Positions 8,279 through 17,233 of a stretch of DNA of 64,000 nucleotides are shown here, piece by piece (the first letter of the stretch is position 1; each line of letters opens with the position of its first letter). A program made the position numbers and the translations under genes. Under the pieces are notes generated by a model that did not search any database, was not told the DNA's origin, and worked only from the letters and a program-made list of their open reading frames with translations. The DNA is from Nitrobium sp046350935 (GTDB lineage: Bacteria; Nitrospirota; Thermodesulfovibrionia; Thermodesulfovibrionales; Dissulfurispiraceae): assembly GCA_046350935.1 (NCBI GenBank), contig JAXLZK010000012.1, positions 22,092 to 86,091 of the forward strand, in the 5' to 3' direction.

Positions 8279-10299
8279 ATGAATTATAATTTAGAGATGG
8301 GTTTCCTGCAGGCGATAAAGAGGGATTGGCGCGCGGTCTTCGAGAGGGACCCGGCGGCCCGGAACGCCCTCGAAGTCCTCATCACCTACCCGGGACTGCA
8401 TGCCATCCTCCTGCACCGCATCAGCCACGCCCTGTGGAAGCGGAAAGTCCCCTTTATCCCGCGCCTCTTTTCCCACATCGCCCGCTTCTTTACCGGCATC
8501 GAGATCCATCCCGGCGCGGAGATAGGCCCCGGCTTCTTCATCGACCACGGGATGGGCGTCGTCATCGGAGAGACCACGGAGATTGGCGAAGACTGCCTCC
8601 TGTACCAGGGGGTCACACTGGGCGGCACCGGGAAGGACGTCGGCAAGAGGCATCCGACCCTGGGGAACAACGTGGTGGTGGGCGCGGGAGCAAAGGTCCT
8701 GGGACCGATACGCATCGGCGATTATGTTAAGATAGGGGCTAATTCCGTTGTCCTGAAACCCGTGTCCGACTATTCAATCGTGGTGGGAGTCCCGGGCAGG
8801 GTCATCAAGAAAAAAATCATGCGGATCGAGGAGCGTGGGCTGGTGGAATCCCTGGATCACGTCCGGCTGCCCGACCCCGTCGAGGAGAGGCTCGACGAGA
8901 TCATGGAGCACATTGCGCGCCTCGAAACGAAGATAGGAAAGCTGGAGGGAAAAGGAGGGAGCATGAAGGTATTCAACACGATGGCAGGCAGGAAGGAGGA
9001 CTTCACCCCCCTCGCCAGGGGCAGGGTGGGGATCTATGCCTGCGGCGTTACGGTATACGACTACTGCCACATCGGACATGCGCGGAGCGCCATTGTGTTC
9101 GACGTAATAAAGAGATACCTGCGGTACAAGGGTTTCGATGTTACCTATGTCAGGAACTTCACGGACATCGACGACAAGATCATCAGGCGCGCCCAGGAGG
9201 AGCAGACCACCTGGGATGCCGTAGCGCACAAGTATATCGATGAATACTACGCCGATATGGACAGGCTCGGCGTCGCGCGGGCGGACGTGGAGCCCAAGGC
9301 GACGGAGCACATCCCGGAGATGATCGAGGTGATCAGGGTGCTCATCGGAAAAGAGCATGCTTACGAGTCCGCCGAGAACGGGAACAAGAGCGTGTACTTC
9401 TCCGTGGAGTCCTTCCCGGAATACGGAAAGCTTTCGGGAAAGGAGCAGAAGGATCTCCTCGCCGGCGCCCGCGTGGACGTGGAGGAGAAAAAGAGAAACC
9501 CTTCAGACTTCGCCCTCTGGAAGGCCTCGAAGGAAGGGGAGCCCTGGTGGGAAAGCCCCTGGGGAAAAGGAAGGCCGGGATGGCACATCGAATGCACGGC
9601 CATGGCCATCAAGCACCTGGGGCAGTCCGTCGACATCCACGGGGGCGGGGCCGACCTCATCTTTCCGCACCACGAGAACGAGATCGCTCAGTCGGAGGCC
9701 TACACCGGCAGGGTGTTCGCCAAATACTGGGTCCATAACGGGTTCATCACCATCGACAAGGAGAAGATGTCCAAGTCGCTGGGGAACTTCTTCACCATCC
9801 GGGAGATCCTCGACAAGTACGATCCCGAGGTGGTGCGCCTCTTCATCCTTTCGAGCCACTACCGCAGCCCCATCGAGTTCTCCCACGAGCAGCTGCGGGA
9901 CGCCGAAGCATCCCTGGACAGATACTACAGCACGCGGGCCCGGATCGACGAATGCCTGTCGAGCATCGCCTGCTCACCGCCGAAGGCCTCGAAGAGCACC
10001 GCCCCGGCAGCGGAGCTTGAAGAGGTGCTCAACGCCTTCAAAGAAAAATTCGAGGAAGCGATGGACGACGATTTCAACACCGCCCTCACCGTCGGGCATA
10101 TCTTCGAGCTCATCAGGGAGACGAACAAGTTCCTCGACACCCGGCCCTTCGGGGAGGCGGCGCAGATGCTGGTGGAGAGGGCGAAGAACGCCCTGCAGAG
10201 CGCGGGCGGGGTGCTGAACCTCTTCGACAGGACCCCCGCGCAGTGGAATGTCGCCCTCCTGGCGAACAAGAGGATCCCCCTGTCCGAAGCGGAGATAGA
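8279..10299 (+). CDS. cysE-cysS: Fused serine O-acetyltransferase and cysteinyl-tRNA synthetase
   Basis: One open frame encodes two enzymes of cysteine use. Residues from MGFLQAIKRDWRAVFERDPA (ATG 8297, the likelier start) to about residue 225 are serine O-acetyltransferase: short N-terminal helix, then left-handed beta-helix text such as EIHPGAEIGPGFFIDHGMGV, GVTLGGTG and GVPGRVIKKK. After a coiled-coil linker the ATG at 8963 begins cysteinyl-tRNA synthetase: MKVFNTMAGRKEDFTPLARG, CGVTVYDYCHIGHARS (class I HIGH motif), zinc ligands in GIYACG, GWHIEC and HHENE, and KMSKSLGNF. No stop codon separates them. A good internal ribosome site (AAAGGAGG) precedes 8963, so free CysS may also be made. 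The frame is lost at the N gap; the C-terminus resumes at 10310. Confidence 0.88.
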
Positions 10300-10309
10300 N
10301 NNNNNNNNN
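10300..10309. other. Assembly gap (10 Ns) inside cysS
   Basis: Ten unknown bases. The cysS frame before and after differs, so the true gap is not exactly 10 bases. By comparison with the usual CysS C-terminus only a few residues appear to be missing. Confidence 0.98.
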
Positions 10310-10455
10310 AACAGAAGATCCTCGACAGGAAAGCCGCGCGGGGAAACAAGGAGTGGGCCCTGGCGGACTCCATCCGGCAGGAGCTGGAGGGCAAGGGAAT
10401 CCTCCTCGAAGACAGGCGGGACGGGCTCACCACCTGGAAAGTGAAGATCGCCTGA
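10310..10455 (+). CDS. cysS: Cysteinyl-tRNA synthetase C-terminus (continues cysS after the gap)
   Basis: After the N gap the frame reads QKILDRKAARGNKEWALADS, then IRQELEGKGILLEDRRDG and a TGA at 10453-10455. This is the normal C-terminal helix pair and tail of CysS (ALADSIRQELEGKGILLEDR is the typical pattern). It therefore belongs to the gene that begins at 8279, and the apparent frame change is an effect of the arbitrary gap length, not a real frameshift. Confidence 0.9.
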
Positions 10456-10459
10456 AGCG

Positions 10460-11212
10460 ATGAGACACGACTCCCGCACTGCTGAAAAGGACCTCTGGAT
10501 CTACGGGATCAACCCGGTGGGCGAGGCGCTCCGGTCGGGGCGCCGGATCATAACGCTCTACATCCTCGCGCAGAAGGGCCATGCGCAGGACATCGTCGGG
10601 GCGGCGCGGACAAAGGGCATCCCGGTGAAGGCGGTGGACAGGAAGTTCTTCGACGAACGCTTCCCCAAGGGGCATCAGGGCATCGCCGCGGTCGTGGAGA
10701 AGAAAAAGACGATCGGCATCGAGGAGCTCCTTGAGATGCCCGGACAAAAAGGGGAAGTCCCCTTCTTCCTCATCCTCGACCTCATCGAGGACCCGCGCAA
10801 TTTCGGTGCGCTCCTCCGGGTGGCGGACTCCGCGGGCATGCACGGGGTGGTCTTCCAGTCCCACCGCTCCGCAGGGCTTACCCCGCTGGTTGCGAAGGCC
10901 TCCGCCGGCGCGCTTGAGCATGTACACCTGGTCGAAATGCCGAACATAAAGCATGCCATGGAAAAGATGCGGCGTGCGGACATCGCCCTCATCGGGGCGG
11001 AAGCGGGCGCGGAGAGGACGTTGTGGGACACCGACATGCGCCTCCCTCTCGCGCTGGTGGTCGGCTCCGAGGGGGAGGGGCTCCGGCGCACCGTGCGGGA
11101 GCTGTGCGATGCGGTGGTCACCCTGCCCCAGCAGGGGGCGGTCAATTCCCTCAATGTCTCGGTGGCGGCGGGAATCCTCGCCTATGAGGTGCTACGGCAG
11201 CGGCGGGCGTAA
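10460..11212 (+). CDS. rlmB: 23S rRNA (guanosine-2'-O-)-methyltransferase RlmB, SPOUT/TrmH family
   Basis: This 250-aa protein has the N-terminal substrate-binding domain (WIYGINPVGEALRSG, GHQGIAAVVE) followed by the SPOUT knot with motif 1 LDLIEDPRNFGALLRVADSA, motif 2 LALVVGSEGEGLRR and motif 3 LPQQGAVNSLNVSVAAGI. It uses SAM to methylate a guanosine ribose in 23S rRNA. It starts 4 bases after cysS, an order common in bacteria, so the two are one transcription unit. Confidence 0.92.
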   Translation: MRHDSRTAEKDLWIYGINPVGEALRSGRRIITLYILAQKGHAQDIVGAARTKGIPVKAVDRKFFDERFPKGHQGIAAVVEKKKTIGIEELLEMPGQKGEVPFFLILDLIEDPRNFGALLRVADSAGMHGVVFQSHRSAGLTPLVAKASAGALEHVHLVEMPNIKHAMEKMRRADIALIGAEAGAERTLWDTDMRLPLALVVGSEGEGLRRTVRELCDAVVTLPQQGAVNSLNVSVAAGILAYEVLRQRRA

Positions 11213-11239
11213 GCCTGTACCCCGAACGGGGCATACCCG

Positions 11240-11387
11240 TGAGATTGCTTCGCTCCGCTCGCAATGACAGGGGGAGAGAGATCTCTTTCCTCTGTCTTTC
11301 TTCTGTCTCTCTCTGCCTCACTCTGCCTTATTCTGTCTCTCTCTTGTCTTTGTCATTGCGAAGGGTTGTATCCTGAAGCAATCCGCT
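11240..11387. repeat. Long inverted repeat around a pyrimidine-rich spacer
   Basis: GATTGCTTCGCTCCGCTCGC followed by AATGAC (about 11243-11270) is faced by its diverged reverse complement at about 11352-11386, which begins GTCATTGCGAAG and ends GAAGCAATC. Between them lies about 80 bases of CT-rich sequence (TCTGTCTCTCTCTGCC and similar). This is a common kind of interspersed repeat; on RNA it would form a long hairpin between rlmB and the convergent alaS. Confidence 0.6.
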
Positions 11388-11459
11388 GTTTTCCCTTGCA
11401 TCGTTCTTTTGATGCCTTTGCCCCCGGGCCGCGGGGAATACGCCGCCGCACTCACTCCG

Positions 11460-14096
11460 CTACGTACTGATTTTCTGCCTTATGAGGGTATCGATCGACT
11501 GCAGCGTCGTCTCGAGCTTTTCGAGATCGCCCGTACCGCCCTGGGCCATCTCCGCCTTGCCGCCGCCGCTCCCCCCGGAAAGGGAGGCGATGTCCTTCAT
11601 AAGCTCTCCGGCATTGAACCGGCCGGTCAGGTCGGCCGTCACCATGGTAAGGATCGAGGCATGGCTGTTTTTGGCGGAGGCGAGGCAGATGATGCCGGAG
11701 CCAAGCCTCTCCCGCAGGGTGTCGGCGAGGCCCCGGAGGTCCTTGATGTCGAGGCCGTCGAGCTGGCACGCAAGGACCGGTACGCCGTCGATGGAGCGGG
11801 TCTTCTCGAGCAGGGAGGCGGAGTCCTGTACGGCGGCCCGCGCCTTGAACGCTTCGAGCTCCTTCTCCAGAGCCTTCATCTCCGCTGCCATCTTTTCGAC
11901 GCGCGCATACGCCGCATCCGTCTTCAGCAGGGTCTGGATCCTCTTCAGCTCGGAGCCCTTTTCCTCCCGGTAGCGGAACGCTTCGTTCCCCGTCAGCGCC
12001 TCGATTCTCCTGATGCCCGATGCAACGCTGCCCTCCGAAGTGATGACAAAGGAGCCTATCTCTCCCGTAGACCGGCAGTGCGTGCCGCCGCAAAGCTCCG
12101 CGCTCACGTCCGGGATCACCACCACCCGCACCGCGTCCCCGTACTTCTCACCGAAAAGGGCGGTGGCGCCTGAATCAAGGGCGGACTGCGTGTCCATGAC
12201 CGCGGTCGTCACCGGCAGGTTCTCCAGCACATTCTCGTTCAGGATTCTCCCGACTGAGGAAAGCTCGGCGTCGGAGAGGGCGGAGAAGTGGGTAAAGTCG
12301 AAACGAAGCCTCTCCGGTGAAACCGAAGAACCCGCCTGCTTGATGTGGTCACCCACGACGGCCCGGAGGGCCGCCTGGAGGAGATGGGTCGCGGTATGGT
12401 TCCTCATGGTGGACTTCCTCCGCTCCCGGTCGATCCTGCACCGCACCCGGTCCCCTACCGAGAGCGTCCCCTTCACGACCTTTACGTGGTGGACACGCAC
12501 TCCTTCAAGAGGTTTTTTCGTGTCGGTCACGAGCGCGCTGAGGCCCTCCCCGTCCAGCTCTCCGCTGTCGCCGACCTGGCCCCCCGATTCGCCGTAGAAC
12601 GGGGTCCTGTCGAGAACTACCTCCCCCTCCTCTCCTTCGCGCACTGTCTGCACCCTCTTTCCGGCCGACAGGAGCGCCGTGACGACCGACTCGGCCTCGT
12701 GGGCGTCGTAGCCCACAAAATCCGTCGCGCCGATCAGGGAGGCCACATCTCGGTAGAGGGAGGGGACCGCCTCCTCCTCTCCCGCCCATGAAGCGCGGGC
12801 CCTTTTCTTCTGGGCATCCATCTCTTTCTGGAACCCCTCTTCGTCGAGGGAGAGGCGGTGGTCGGAAGCAATGTCCCTCGCCAGGTCGACAGGAAACCCG
12901 TAGGTGTCGTAGAGCCGGAAAATCTCGCTTCCGGGTATTTCGTTCCGCCCGCTCTTTTTGACCGCGCCGACCAGGTCGTCCATGATCCGCATCCCCTGTT
13001 CGAGGGTCTTTGCGAAGCGCTCCTCTTCGAATTTCAGGACTTTCGCGGCGCGGCTTCTCTCGGTAACGGTCTCCGGGTAGATATCTCCCATGGCAGAGGC
13101 GACGGAGTCGACAAGACGGTAGAGCACCGGACGGGTGACGCCCAGGAGGCGGGCATGCCGCGCAGCCCTCCGGATAATGCGCCGGAGGACATATCCCCTC
13201 CACTCGTTCGAAGGCATGACGCCGTCGGCAAGGAGCAGCGTTACCGAACGGATATGGTCGGCAATCACCCGCATCGAAACGTCCGTCCCGGGGCTTTTCA
13301 GGTAGCCGACCCCGGTATGCTCCGCTATCGAAGAGAGGAGGGGAGCGAAAATGTCGGTGTCGAAATTATTGTATTTCCCCTGCAAAACTGAGGAGACCCT
13401 TTCGAGGCCCATCCCGGTATCGATGCTCGGCCGGGGAAGAGGGGTGAGGTTCCCTTCGCTATCCCTGTTGAACTGCATGAAGACGAGATTCCAGAGCTCG
13501 AGGAACCTGTCGCAGTCGCAGCCCACTTTGCAGTCGGGCCTGCCGCAGCCCACCTCCTCGCCCTGGTCGATCAGGATTTCGGAGCAGGGGCCGCAGGGGC
13601 CGGTGTCCCCCATCTGCCAGAAGTTGTCTTTCGCCCCCATGCGCACGATCCGCTCCCGGGGGACGCCGGCGAGCTCGACCCAGAGGTCTTCCGCCTCGTC
13701 GTCGTTCTCGAAAACAGTGACCCAGAGCTTCTCTTTCGGGAGGCGGTAGTGCTCGGTCAAAAGCTCCCAGGCAAAGAGGATGGCGTCCCGCTTGAAGTAA
13801 TCCCCGAAGGAGAAGTTGCCGAGCATCTCAAAAAAGGTATGATGCCGCGCCGTATGGCCGACATTCTCTATGTCGCTGCTCTTTCCGCCCGCACGCACGC
13901 ATTTCTGGCAGGTGGTGGCCCGTGAATAGGCCCTCGACTCCTCCCCGAGGAAGAGGGATTTGAACTGCACCATCCCGGCGGTGGTGAACAGCAGCGTGGG
14001 ATCGCTCGTCGGAATGAGCGAGGAGCTCTTTACCAGCTCGTGCTGCTTCGACCGGAAAAAATCGAGGAACGCGTTCCTGATCTCACTACTTTTCAT
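11460..14096 (-). CDS. alaS: Alanyl-tRNA synthetase
   Basis: This 878-aa, full-length class II synthetase begins MKSSEIRNAFLDFFRSKQHE. The catalytic core has FTTAGMVQFKSLFLGEE and FFEMLGNFSFGDYFK. The editing domain has the zinc-binding HTATHLLQAALR and CGGTHCRSTGEIG motifs. The C-terminal oligomerisation region ends in a DHHA1-type domain with GGSGGGKAEMAQGG. It charges tRNA-Ala and hydrolyses mischarged Ser and Gly. The gene is on its own, convergent with rlmB. Confidence 0.96.
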   Translation of the reverse strand: MKSSEIRNAFLDFFRSKQHELVKSSSLIPTSDPTLLFTTAGMVQFKSLFLGEESRAYSRATTCQKCVRAGGKSSDIENVGHTARHHTFFEMLGNFSFGDYFKRDAILFAWELLTEHYRLPKEKLWVTVFENDDEAEDLWVELAGVPRERIVRMGAKDNFWQMGDTGPCGPCSEILIDQGEEVGCGRPDCKVGCDCDRFLELWNLVFMQFNRDSEGNLTPLPRPSIDTGMGLERVSSVLQGKYNNFDTDIFAPLLSSIAEHTGVGYLKSPGTDVSMRVIADHIRSVTLLLADGVMPSNEWRGYVLRRIIRRAARHARLLGVTRPVLYRLVDSVASAMGDIYPETVTERSRAAKVLKFEEERFAKTLEQGMRIMDDLVGAVKKSGRNEIPGSEIFRLYDTYGFPVDLARDIASDHRLSLDEEGFQKEMDAQKKRARASWAGEEEAVPSLYRDVASLIGATDFVGYDAHEAESVVTALLSAGKRVQTVREGEEGEVVLDRTPFYGESGGQVGDSGELDGEGLSALVTDTKKPLEGVRVHHVKVVKGTLSVGDRVRCRIDRERRKSTMRNHTATHLLQAALRAVVGDHIKQAGSSVSPERLRFDFTHFSALSDAELSSVGRILNENVLENLPVTTAVMDTQSALDSGATALFGEKYGDAVRVVVIPDVSAELCGGTHCRSTGEIGSFVITSEGSVASGIRRIEALTGNEAFRYREEKGSELKRIQTLLKTDAAYARVEKMAAEMKALEKELEAFKARAAVQDSASLLEKTRSIDGVPVLACQLDGLDIKDLRGLADTLRERLGSGIICLASAKNSHASILTMVTADLTGRFNAGELMKDIASLSGGSGGGKAEMAQGGTGDLEKLETTLQSIDTLIRQKIST

Positions 14097-14636
14097 GGCT
14101 TTTCTTTTCCTTTCCTGTCCTTTTGTTTGCCTGCACAGGGGTGTGTGTCCGTACTCCCCTCCCCGCGAAAGACCGTCACGGGACGGTACACTACAGCAGC
14201 GCTCCGGAGGAGCAAGCGCATTCCGCCCCTCCCTTGCACGACGGCTTTCCCCTGAATAGGCAAAAAAGGGGGAGGGATGGCAGATATCCCTCCCCAGGGG
14301 AGGCTGGCACTTTTATATCGGTAGACAAGATGTCTCTCTATTCTCTCCTTCCTGCTCCTTCCGGCAAGACTTTCAACACTACAGTAAAGATAAGCAACTT
14401 TGATGCCATTGGGGCCGGACCGGACGAAAAAAACGGCATCAGCCACAGGATCTGCGCATTATCCTTAAAATTCAGGCTGCCGGCCGCCTTACAGCGGGCG
14501 ACAAGAGAAATTTCCGGACGTAGGGAACGGCAAAAACATTGCAAAATACACGCCAATTCCCGTTCCATTGGGGTTTACAAGGGTAACCCTTTAATAAAGC
14601 AGACAATTCTTCCTCTAACCGGGAGTGTGCAAAGTG
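14097..14636. other. Gene-free interval upstream of alaS
   Basis: About 540 bases between alaS and the convergent end of the Fe-S protein gene at 14637. I see no convincing gene here, no T-box leader features (no AGGGTGG-type motif) and no clear sigma-70 or sigma-54 promoter for alaS. A small self-complementary piece around 14267-14296 (GGGGGAGGGAT facing ATCCCTCCCC) is the only visible structure. Confidence 0.5.
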
Positions 14637-15401
14637 CTAGTATGGCGCGGCCTTCTTCCTCTTCCCCCAGGGGCAGACAGACATGCAGACCCCGCATATC
14701 GGGTACCCAACCCCCGGTATGTTCTTGAACTCAAGCCAGAGAGTGTCCCTGCAGCGGGCAAAGTCGAGGACCTCCTCACGTGCGGGGGGAACTCCCTCGA
14801 ATGTCAGACCGCGTATCGCCTGAGTGGGACAGGCCTCGACACATTCCGTGCAGGCGCCGCACCTGCTTTTGAGAGGTGCATCCGGGGTCAGAGGCATGTT
14901 GGTGATGACGGAAGCGTGGCGAAATCTCGGGCCTATTTCGGGATTGACGATGAGCAGACTCTTTCCGAACCAGCCCAGCCCGGCAGCCCGTGCCACCGCC
15001 TTGCTCGGCAGCGTGGAGGAGGTCAGCGGGTCCCAGTCGAGGGAGTCCTTCCCCTTCGTATCGAGCTTCTCCGCAAGAACGGCCGCTTCCGATGCAGGCA
15101 CCGCCACCGCGTCGTACCCTTCCCTGATGATGGAGGCGGCAAGATGGAACGTTATCTGGTCCAGCAGCAGGTTCGCCACCCGGTGGGAATGGGCATACAG
15201 GGGAATGGGCGCGTCGGTGATCATGTCCAGAGCGGTGTCGTTCAGGCGGACGCCGACGCTGACCGCCCTCGTGAAACGCTCCAGGAGCCCGTCGGGCTTG
15301 GTGCGGATTCCCCTGATGCGCTCCAGATCGGCGATCCCCACGAGGTCGGCCCCCCACTCTGTCGCACGCCTTTTTATTTCATCGCTCGGTATTGCCTGCA
15401 T
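14637..15401 (-). CDS. QueG-like double-[4Fe-4S] protein at the end of the corrinoid operon
   Basis: This is a 254-aa cytoplasmic protein. The N-terminal two thirds resemble the corrinoid-binding fold of epoxyqueuosine reductase relatives (EWGADLVGIADLERI, AVARAAGLGWFGKSLLIVNP, FRHASVITNMPL). The C-terminus carries two ferredoxin-type clusters: CGACTECVEACP and CGVCMSVCP, the latter with an upstream Cys in FARCRDTLW. QueG and reductive dehalogenases, which share this plan, use cobalamin with two clusters. Sitting last in the methyltransferase cluster, it could reduce or repair the corrinoid protein, but that is inference. It is not queG itself by context. It begins 51 bases after the VWA gene stop. 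Confidence 0.7.
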   Translation of the reverse strand: MQAIPSDEIKRRATEWGADLVGIADLERIRGIRTKPDGLLERFTRAVSVGVRLNDTALDMITDAPIPLYAHSHRVANLLLDQITFHLAASIIREGYDAVAVPASEAAVLAEKLDTKGKDSLDWDPLTSSTLPSKAVARAAGLGWFGKSLLIVNPEIGPRFRHASVITNMPLTPDAPLKSRCGACTECVEACPTQAIRGLTFEGVPPAREEVLDFARCRDTLWLEFKNIPGVGYPICGVCMSVCPWGKRKKAAPY

Positions 15402-15452
15402 CGCTCTTTATCCCTTTTTATTGTAGCCGGTTAATTATGACTTCGCGAAAGC

Positions 15453-16352
15453 CTAAGCATTGGAGGGTTCGAGGCTGCCGAAGGAGATGATATCCTGGAT
15501 GGCGTCCACGATGTCGCTCAGCTCCCTGATCTCCCTGACCCGCACGCGCGGCAGGGTTTCCAGGGCATCCACACAGGTGTCCCCGATGGCGGTCGCCTTG
15601 TTCGGAAAATAGAGCACCTCCAGCTGGGGCAGCCGGCTCGCCCTCTCCAGCGGATCGGCTCCCACCGTGGGGATCGCGTCGCTGATCATGATGCAGATCC
15701 CCTCGGCCCCCGCTGCCGTGGCATCGAGCTGACGGCTCACCTCTGAAAACGCCTCCTCCAGGTTCGTCGCCCCGCTGCACTGCACATTTAAGATCTCCTC
15801 AAGGATGTCGCTCTCCTCCTTGAAGTCCCCCACTGCCTTCAGGGCCCTGATCCGGTCGTCAAAGAGCAGCACCGCATAGTCCTCATACCGGAGAGCCTCG
15901 CAAGGATGCTGACCAAGGGCCACATAGTCAATAGTCGGCCCCAGGCTGTTGCTCTTGTCCGCTAGGATGACGAAGCAGCGCTTCGTGCGCACCACTCTTC
16001 TGCTCAGGATGTCCTCATAGGCGGGGGTGCTGCAGTGGCCCTGCGCCACCATCCTCTCCAGGGTGGACTCAAGCTCCCACTCCGTGCCCGGCACATAGTG
16101 GCACAAGGCGGTCTTCCTCGTGACGATGCCCCCCTTGGAGGCGATGCTCTTTCCCTCCCGCATCAGTACCTCCACGGTACGGTTTAACAGCATGCGCCGT
16201 ACTTTCGGGCTTACTTTAGCGCCCTTCCTCCGGTAGGTCTGCACCAGGGGCAGGCAGGGGGCATTGGGGTTAAAGAGCCAGGAGCACGCCTCCTCTTCGC
16301 TCTCCTCCTCCTCCCCGCTACAGGCCTCCTCAGCGGTGAAGGACGGACTCAC
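15453..16352 (-). CDS. VWA-domain protein (CoxE-like partner of the MoxR ATPase)
   Basis: This 299-aa protein starts at GTG 16352. The acidic, low-complexity N-terminus (EEEESEEEAC) precedes a helical segment (LLNRTVEVLMREGKSI). The C-terminal half is a von Willebrand factor A domain with an intact MIDAS motif DKSNS (FVILADKSNS), a conserved Thr in SGATNLEEAF and Asp in MISDAIPTVG. MoxR ATPases and VWA proteins work in pairs as metal-dependent chaperones, for example CoxD/CoxE in CO dehydrogenase maturation. The gene lies 26 bases after moxR in a corrinoid methyltransferase operon, which suggests that a methyltransferase or the corrinoid protein is the client. Confidence 0.78.
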   Translation of the reverse strand: MSPSFTAEEACSGEEEESEEEACSWLFNPNAPCLPLVQTYRRKGAKVSPKVRRMLLNRTVEVLMREGKSIASKGGIVTRKTALCHYVPGTEWELESTLERMVAQGHCSTPAYEDILSRRVVRTKRCFVILADKSNSLGPTIDYVALGQHPCEALRYEDYAVLLFDDRIRALKAVGDFKEESDILEEILNVQCSGATNLEEAFSEVSRQLDATAAGAEGICIMISDAIPTVGADPLERASRLPQLEVLYFPNKATAIGDTCVDALETLPRVRVREIRELSDIVDAIQDIISFGSLEPSNA

Positions 16353-16378
16353 GACCTTAGGACGAAGAGGGCTGCCCT

Positions 16379-17221
16379 TCAGGCCGTCTTTTTTTTTTCG
16401 CTGCTGATCCCCAGCACCCGGTTGACGATGTCCTCCACCACTTGCTCTTCAGACAGCTCGCTGTTGTACCGCAGCCGGATCTTCTTGGTCAGGGCGCTCT
16501 TTGCGATCTCCTTTAAGGCCACCTCCCCGCAGGGATCCTCCCCCTGCACACGGACTGAGGAGGCGAGCTTGACCATGAAGATGGCCGCTCGAATGGAGCC
16601 CCCCTTGACCACGTCGGGGTGCTTCCGCGAGCCTTCCGTGATCCGGCACATGAGCTGCACCAGCTCCCGGTCCTCCTCCCCCGTCCTTAAATGCACCACC
16701 TCCATGGCCTGCTCAAGCGGCAGGTGCTCCAGCTGCAGCCAGACACACCGGTCAAAAAAGGCCTGGGGCAGAGGGTTCGTCCCCACCCGGTCAAGGGGAT
16801 TACAGGTGAAGACGCACCCAAATGCAGGCTCCGCCGTGATGGTGCCCAGCCGCGGAATGGTGATCATCCGCTCGTCAAGGGCCGTCAGCACCGCGTTGAT
16901 CGTCTCTGAGGGCGCCCGGTTGACTTCGTTAAAGAAGAAGATCCCCCCCTGCAGCATCGCCTGGCTCAGCGGCCCCGGTAAAAAAGAGTCCCACGAATAC
17001 CCCTTGCTCAGCACCATCGGGGGATCAAACCACCCCTGTATCTTCAATGAGGAGAGCTCCTGGTCTCCGTCTACGCGCTGCAGCTGCCTCTTGAGCAGCT
17101 TCGCCGCTTCCTTCGCCATCTCGGTCTTCCCAGTCCCCGCTTCCCCCTCCAGGATCACCGGGATCCCCTTCCCCAGGGCGCGCACCATCAGCGCAAACTC
17201 CCTCTCATGCCCGATTATCAT
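16379..17221 (-). CDS. MoxR-family AAA+ ATPase
   Basis: This 280-aa protein has Walker A GEAGTGKTE near residue 26, Walker B FFFNEVNRAP (the Asn-Glu-Val-Asn-Arg form typical of MoxR), sensor 1 FTCNPLD, and the arginine-finger region QAFFDRCVWLQL. The family acts with VWA proteins in activating or remodelling metalloenzymes. It lies 12 bases downstream of the MtaA-like methyltransferase gene and directly upstream of the VWA gene. The operon position ties it to corrinoid methyl transfer; a MoxR protein there is not a standard component that I know of. Confidence 0.85.
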   Translation of the reverse strand: MIIGHEREFALMVRALGKGIPVILEGEAGTGKTEMAKEAAKLLKRQLQRVDGDQELSSLKIQGWFDPPMVLSKGYSWDSFLPGPLSQAMLQGGIFFFNEVNRAPSETINAVLTALDERMITIPRLGTITAEPAFGCVFTCNPLDRVGTNPLPQAFFDRCVWLQLEHLPLEQAMEVVHLRTGEEDRELVQLMCRITEGSRKHPDVVKGGSIRAAIFMVKLASSVRVQGEDPCGEVALKEIAKSALTKKIRLRYNSELSEEQVVEDIVNRVLGISSEKKKTA

Positions 17222-17233
17222 CGCTTTTACTCC

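Noticed and set aside
14097..14636. T-box or other leader RNA for alaS
   Set aside because: No T-box sequence, no terminator/antiterminator pair seen.
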